Shown: one piece after another, positions 6,605 to 9,570 of the stretch
Position numbering within the stretch: position 1 is the first letter of the stretch
Layout: every line of letters begins with the position of its first letter
NCBI GenBank assembly: GCA_947175585.1
Contig: CAMWNL010000031.1
Span: 1 to 9,570 of the forward strand
Length of the DNA: 9,570 nucleotides
Reading direction: 5' to 3'
Source of the DNA: an uncultured Bacteroidales bacterium
Lineage (GTDB): Bacteria > Bacteroidota > Bacteroidia > Bacteroidales > Muribaculaceae
Made by a program: the position numbers and the translations under genes
Notes under the pieces: generated by a model
Told to the model about the DNA's origin: nothing
What the model saw: only the letters and a program-made list of their open reading frames with translations
Database searches by the model: none

Positions 6605-7351
6605 ATGACTGATAATACAGCTGCTTGCAAAATCGGCTTACTCTTTGTTCACGGCATTGTAGGCAACAGTCGTTTTTTCGATTTCCTCATGCCTGAAATA
6701 CCTGAAAAATGTAAGGTTTTAAAAATAACATTAAAGGGACACGGAGGCAATGCTCTCGACTTCTCCGGGGCATCAATGGAACAATGGAAAAGACAGGTCG
6801 ACGAAGCGATATGCCTGCTTAGGGCAGAGTGCGGCACAATCGTGTTTGTTGCTCATTCGATGGGTACACTGTTTGCTCTTGATCAAGCTGCGCGCAACAG
6901 GGTAAATGCCATTTTCCTGCTTAACCCACCGTTGCGCATAAGGCCGACGTGGCGACTTTTAACAACACCTGTTAAAGTTATGACCGGCTACACCTCTAAT
7001 CCGGTCATATCCGCAGCTAAAGATGCTTACGGCATATCTCTTGATTATAATCCGCTCCACTATTACGGTTGGCCGCGTCGTTATATGGAGTTGTTTTCAG
7101 AAATAAAACGTATACGCAGGATAGTTCATAAAGTAAACTGTGCCTGCAAGGTTTTCATTTCAGAACGTGATGAGATGGTATCACCTTCATCTGCAGCTTT
7201 ATTCAATAATAACTCCGGCTGCCGACTGTGGATGCTGAGCCGGTCGGGACACTATTATTATACTCCATCTGACAGAAATCTTATTATCCGGGAGTTTTCA
7301 TTGCTGATGATGGAGATGAAAAAATTTGCAGGTGTGGCGACAAGTCGCTAA
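6605..7351 (+). CDS. Alpha/beta-fold serine hydrolase, substrate unknown
   Basis: Numbered from the ATG at 6605, this is a 248-aa protein with no signal peptide. It shows the alpha/beta hydrolase layout: F-V-H-G-I-V-G-N (about 14-21) at the oxyanion hole, A-H-S-M-G with nucleophile Ser85, E-R-D-E-M-V with Asp189, and S-G-H-Y with His216. The complete triad predicts esterase, lipase or thioesterase activity. The small size and the H-S-M-G elbow resemble carboxylesterase or monoacylglycerol-lipase-like enzymes, but the substrate cannot be named. An in-frame TTG at 6584 would add seven residues and overlap msrAB. I prefer the ATG because it leaves a 10-bp gap and begins just before the first core strand. 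Its position in the operon suggests a maintenance or detoxification role, which is an inference only. Confidence 0.85.
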   Translation: MTDNTAACKIGLLFVHGIVGNSRFFDFLMPEIPEKCKVLKITLKGHGGNALDFSGASMEQWKRQVDEAICLLRAECGTIVFVAHSMGTLFALDQAARNRVNAIFLLNPPLRIRPTWRLLTTPVKVMTGYTSNPVISAAKDAYGISLDYNPLHYYGWPRRYMELFSEIKRIRRIVHKVNCACKVFISERDEMVSPSSAALFNNNSGCRLWMLSRSGHYYYTPSDRNLIIREFSLLMMEMKKFAGVATSR

Positions 7352-7375
7352 ATTTGTGTCAGATAATCATATAAC

Positions 7376-8128
7376 ATGAAAAGACTACTCGAAATATGCT
7401 GTGCTGACGCCGAGAGCGTCGATGCCGCCATTAAGGGGGGAGCCGACCGTATTGAACTTTGTACGGCTCTCGGCGAAGGAGGCATGACTCCTTCAAAGGG
7501 ACTTATAGATTACGCTTGCTCTCAAAAGTCAATCCCGGTCAACATCCTCATCAGACCGCGTCCCGGAGATTTTGTTTATAACGGGCGAGAAGCTCAAATA
7601 ATGATCGACGACATTGACTATGCCGGTAAAGCCGGTGCGTCAGGTGTCGTAATCGGAGCATTGCAACCCGATGGAAGTATTGATTATGACCTCTCCAGAC
7701 GCCTGATCGACAAAGCCAAGAGCTTAGGTTTGACTGTAACGTTCCACAGGGCGTTTGATCTCTGTAATGATCCTTATGACGGTTTGGCCGCCGTGATAAA
7801 GCTTGGTTGCGACAGATTGCTCACATCGGGGCAGTCGGCCGATGCAATGCATGGAGCCGAAGTGATCGCCGGGCTTGTAAGAGCCGCCGAGGGTAATCTT
7901 ATAATTCTTGCCGGAGCCGGAGTTTCGCCCTCAAACGCTGCTGAGCTAATTGAGCGCACCGGAGTGACCGAACTCCATGCTTCAGCCAAAACGACTGTCG
8001 GAAGCGCCATGCTATACCGCAATAATAATGCAACGATGGGTCGTCCGGACTCAGATGAATACAGCCGGACCGTCACCTCACCCGATATTGTAGCTCAACT
8101 TTCAAATATTATTCATACCCGACCATGA
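7376..8128 (+). CDS. cutC: CutC-family TIM-barrel protein (annotated copper homeostasis)
   Basis: The 250-aa cytosolic protein matches the CutC family along its length. It has L-E-I-C-C near the start, then G-G-A-D-R-I-E-L-C (Cys29), G-G-M-T-P-S, I-R-P-R-P-G-D-F-V-Y, T-F-H-R-A-F-D, R-L-L-T-S-G, A-G-A-G-V and L-H-A-S-A-K-T, in family order. Its length is typical for a bacterial CutC. The family was named from copper-sensitive E. coli mutants, but a direct role in copper handling has been questioned and no reaction is firmly established. It starts 24 bp after the hydrolase gene. Its TGA stop overlaps the next ATG (ATGA at 8125-8128), so it is probably translationally coupled to the transglutaminase-like gene. 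Confidence 0.93.
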   Translation: MKRLLEICCADAESVDAAIKGGADRIELCTALGEGGMTPSKGLIDYACSQKSIPVNILIRPRPGDFVYNGREAQIMIDDIDYAGKAGASGVVIGALQPDGSIDYDLSRRLIDKAKSLGLTVTFHRAFDLCNDPYDGLAAVIKLGCDRLLTSGQSADAMHGAEVIAGLVRAAEGNLIILAGAGVSPSNAAELIERTGVTELHASAKTTVGSAMLYRNNNATMGRPDSDEYSRTVTSPDIVAQLSNIIHTRP

Positions 8129-9570
8129 AACGATACTTACTGTTCGCGAGCCTTTTTCTCTCGTGTTTTTCGGCCATAGCCGCCAAATTACCTTCAGGAG
8201 CCGATCGTCTTTGCCGCAACGAGCAAGAACTGCGATATCTCACTGAACTTTATAGTGTGATGAATCCGGCCGATTCAGCCGACCGCTCACCTGAATTTTA
8301 TCTTGAAAATTGTGTCAGACCGTCGCTGCAGGCTTTAGAGGAATTGCCCTGGAGCAAAACGATACCCGACCGCGAGTTCAAATATTTCGTCCTGCCTCTA
8401 AGAGTCAACAATGAGGCTATTGACGGCCATAGACCTGTGTTCTATGCTGAACTCCGTGACCGTGTAAAGAATATGTCAATGAAAGATGCCATCCTCGAAA
8501 TCAACCATTGGTGTCACGAAAAAGCCACATATCAGCCATCTGACGGCCGCACCCACTCCCCTCTCCAGACCGTCAGTTCAGCGATCGGACGTTGCGGCGA
8601 GGAGTCGACCTTTGGCGTCGCTGCCCTACGCGCTTTGGGCATCCCCGCCCGTCAGGTCTATACCCCACGCTGGGCTCACACTGATGACAATCATGCCTGG
8701 GTAGAAGCTTGGGCAGACGGCCGATGGTATTATCTCGGAGCCTGCGAGCCCGAGGCTGTGCTTAATCACGGATGGTTTGACGCCCCTGCAAGCCGAGGCA
8801 TGCTCATGCACGCCCGCGTCCCCGGTGATGATTACGATGGTCCTGAAGAAGTGCTGATGCGTTGGAATGGTAACACCGATATTAACGTGACGTCAAACTA
8901 TGCGCCGGTTGACACACTCCGTGTAAAGGTGCTGAACCGTGAGGGTGATCCCGTGCAAAACGCTAATGTCTCATTCAGACTTTATAATTATGCAGAGTTT
9001 TATCCTATCGTCGCAAAATATACCGACGCAGAGGGATTGACATCAATTATCAGCGGACTCGGCGACCTGCTCGTCTGGGCTCAGAACGGCAGTGACTTCG
9101 GTTTCGCTAAAGCAAGCGTAGGCAAAGACCGCGAAGTCACCGTAACGCTCATGTATGATCCCACGACCCGACTCGTCGAAGATATAGACCTTGTGCCGCC
9201 GGTCGACCGTGCGCCTGACGTTGTTATTCCGGCCGAGCTTCAGGCTGAAAATAGCCGCAGATTTGCTCAGGAAGACAGCATCCGCAACGCTTATATTGCA
9301 AGTTTCCCGACCGAAATCGCCGTCAGAGAGCTTGCCGGGAAGCTCAGCGTTGATGCCGACGAGCTCGTAAGACTTATATATCTTAGCCGTGGCAACAGCT
9401 ACACACTGATTGAATTCCTGTCTGCCACTCCTGACTCACTACGGCCTAAAGCGATGAAACTGCTCGCATCACTGACTGATAAAGATCTCTCGGATGTAAG
9501 CAAAGAGGTGCTCGAAAATTCGATGACGGCTCCCGATATCGACTCTCCTCTCTACGGCAATTATATCCTG
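8125..9570 (+). CDS. Exported transglutaminase-like protein, N-terminal 482 codons (runs off right edge)
   Basis: The ATG overlaps the cutC stop. Residues 1-20 form a signal peptide ending S-A-I-A-A, so the protein acts beyond the inner membrane. Residues about 125-215 form a transglutaminase-like core: R-C-G-E-E-S with Cys157 and D-N-H-A-W-V-E-A-W with His190, followed by D-G-R-W-Y-Y-L-G-A-C-E-P-E. At the usual Asp position after the His strand the motif reads L-G-A-C-E rather than L-D-P, so the third catalytic residue is uncertain. Residues about 250-345 resemble a carboxypeptidase-regulatory or Ig-like domain (V-L-N-R-E-G-D-P-V-Q-N-A-N-V, then Y-T-D-A-E-G). After that a helical region runs to the edge. 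Related Bacteroidales proteins are long, so much may be missing. Possible roles are protease or cross-linking activity on envelope proteins or peptides; the substrate is unknown. Confidence 0.85.
   Translation, partial: MKRYLLFASLFLSCFSAIAAKLPSGADRLCRNEQELRYLTELYSVMNPADSADRSPEFYLENCVRPSLQALEELPWSKTIPDREFKYFVLPLRVNNEAIDGHRPVFYAELRDRVKNMSMKDAILEINHWCHEKATYQPSDGRTHSPLQTVSSAIGRCGEESTFGVAALRALGIPARQVYTPRWAHTDDNHAWVEAWADGRWYYLGACEPEAVLNHGWFDAPASRGMLMHARVPGDDYDGPEEVLMRWNGNTDINVTSNYAPVDTLRVKVLNREGDPVQNANVSFRLYNYAEFYPIVAKYTDAEGLTSIISGLGDLLVWAQNGSDFGFAKASVGKDREVTVTLMYDPTTRLVEDIDLVPPVDRAPDVVIPAELQAENSRRFAQEDSIRNAYIASFPTEIAVRELAGKLSVDADELVRLIYLSRGNSYTLIEFLSATPDSLRPKAMKLLASLTDKDLSDVSKEVLENSMTAPDIDSPLYGNYIL

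Noticed and set aside
8158..8169. Lipobox in the transglutaminase-like signal peptide (Cys14)
   Set aside because: The residues before Cys14 (F-L-S) fit a lipobox poorly, and a type I site at A-I-A-A follows.
8486..8811. ORFs on both strands at 8486-8704 and 8626-8811
   Set aside because: Both lie inside the transglutaminase-like gene, over its Cys and His motifs, and have no features of their own.

Overview
The window looks like a chromosomal segment of a Bacteroidales bacterium, possibly of the Muribaculaceae. Four things support this. Two promoter-like TAnnTTTG boxes (both read TACCTTTG) sit in the divergent intergenic region. Start codons lie behind A-rich leaders rather than clear Shine-Dalgarno sequences. 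A lipoprotein carries an F-T-S-C-K-D start with an acidic surface-export tail. The MsrA-MsrB fusion, OmpA with a V/E/K-rich linker, and transglutaminase-type genes are also familiar from this order. The family-level placement is an inference.

Left part (1-1306), minus strand: an outer-membrane beta-barrel-like protein (311-1306), followed after 26 bp by the N-terminal part of a RecD-like DNA helicase/ATPase (starts at 284, runs off the left edge). They are probably co-transcribed from a promoter near 1398-1405.

Middle part (1307-5573): a 412-bp divergent region, then a plus-strand pair. The pair is a large coiled-coil lipoprotein with a surface-export-type signal (1719-4322) and an OmpA-family peptidoglycan-binding porin-like protein (4365-5516). 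A strong intrinsic terminator (5541-5571) closes the unit. The codon use of the pair is strongly biased, as expected for abundant envelope proteins. Its leader is long, about 220 nt, and holds a 38-codon ORF (1551-1667). Tandem Cys codons of that ORF lie exactly in one arm of a hairpin that competes with a second hairpin. This attenuator-like layout is the most interesting uncharacterised signal in the window.

Right part (5574-9570), plus strand: four closely packed genes, probably one operon. They are a methionine sulfoxide reductase MsrA-MsrB fusion, an alpha/beta hydrolase (10 bp gap), a CutC-family protein (24 bp gap), and an exported transglutaminase-like protein that overlaps cutC by ATGA and runs off the right edge. 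Together they suggest a general oxidative, metal or envelope maintenance unit, but only the MsrAB reaction is firmly predictable. No rRNA, tRNA, CRISPR, IS element or phage gene was seen.
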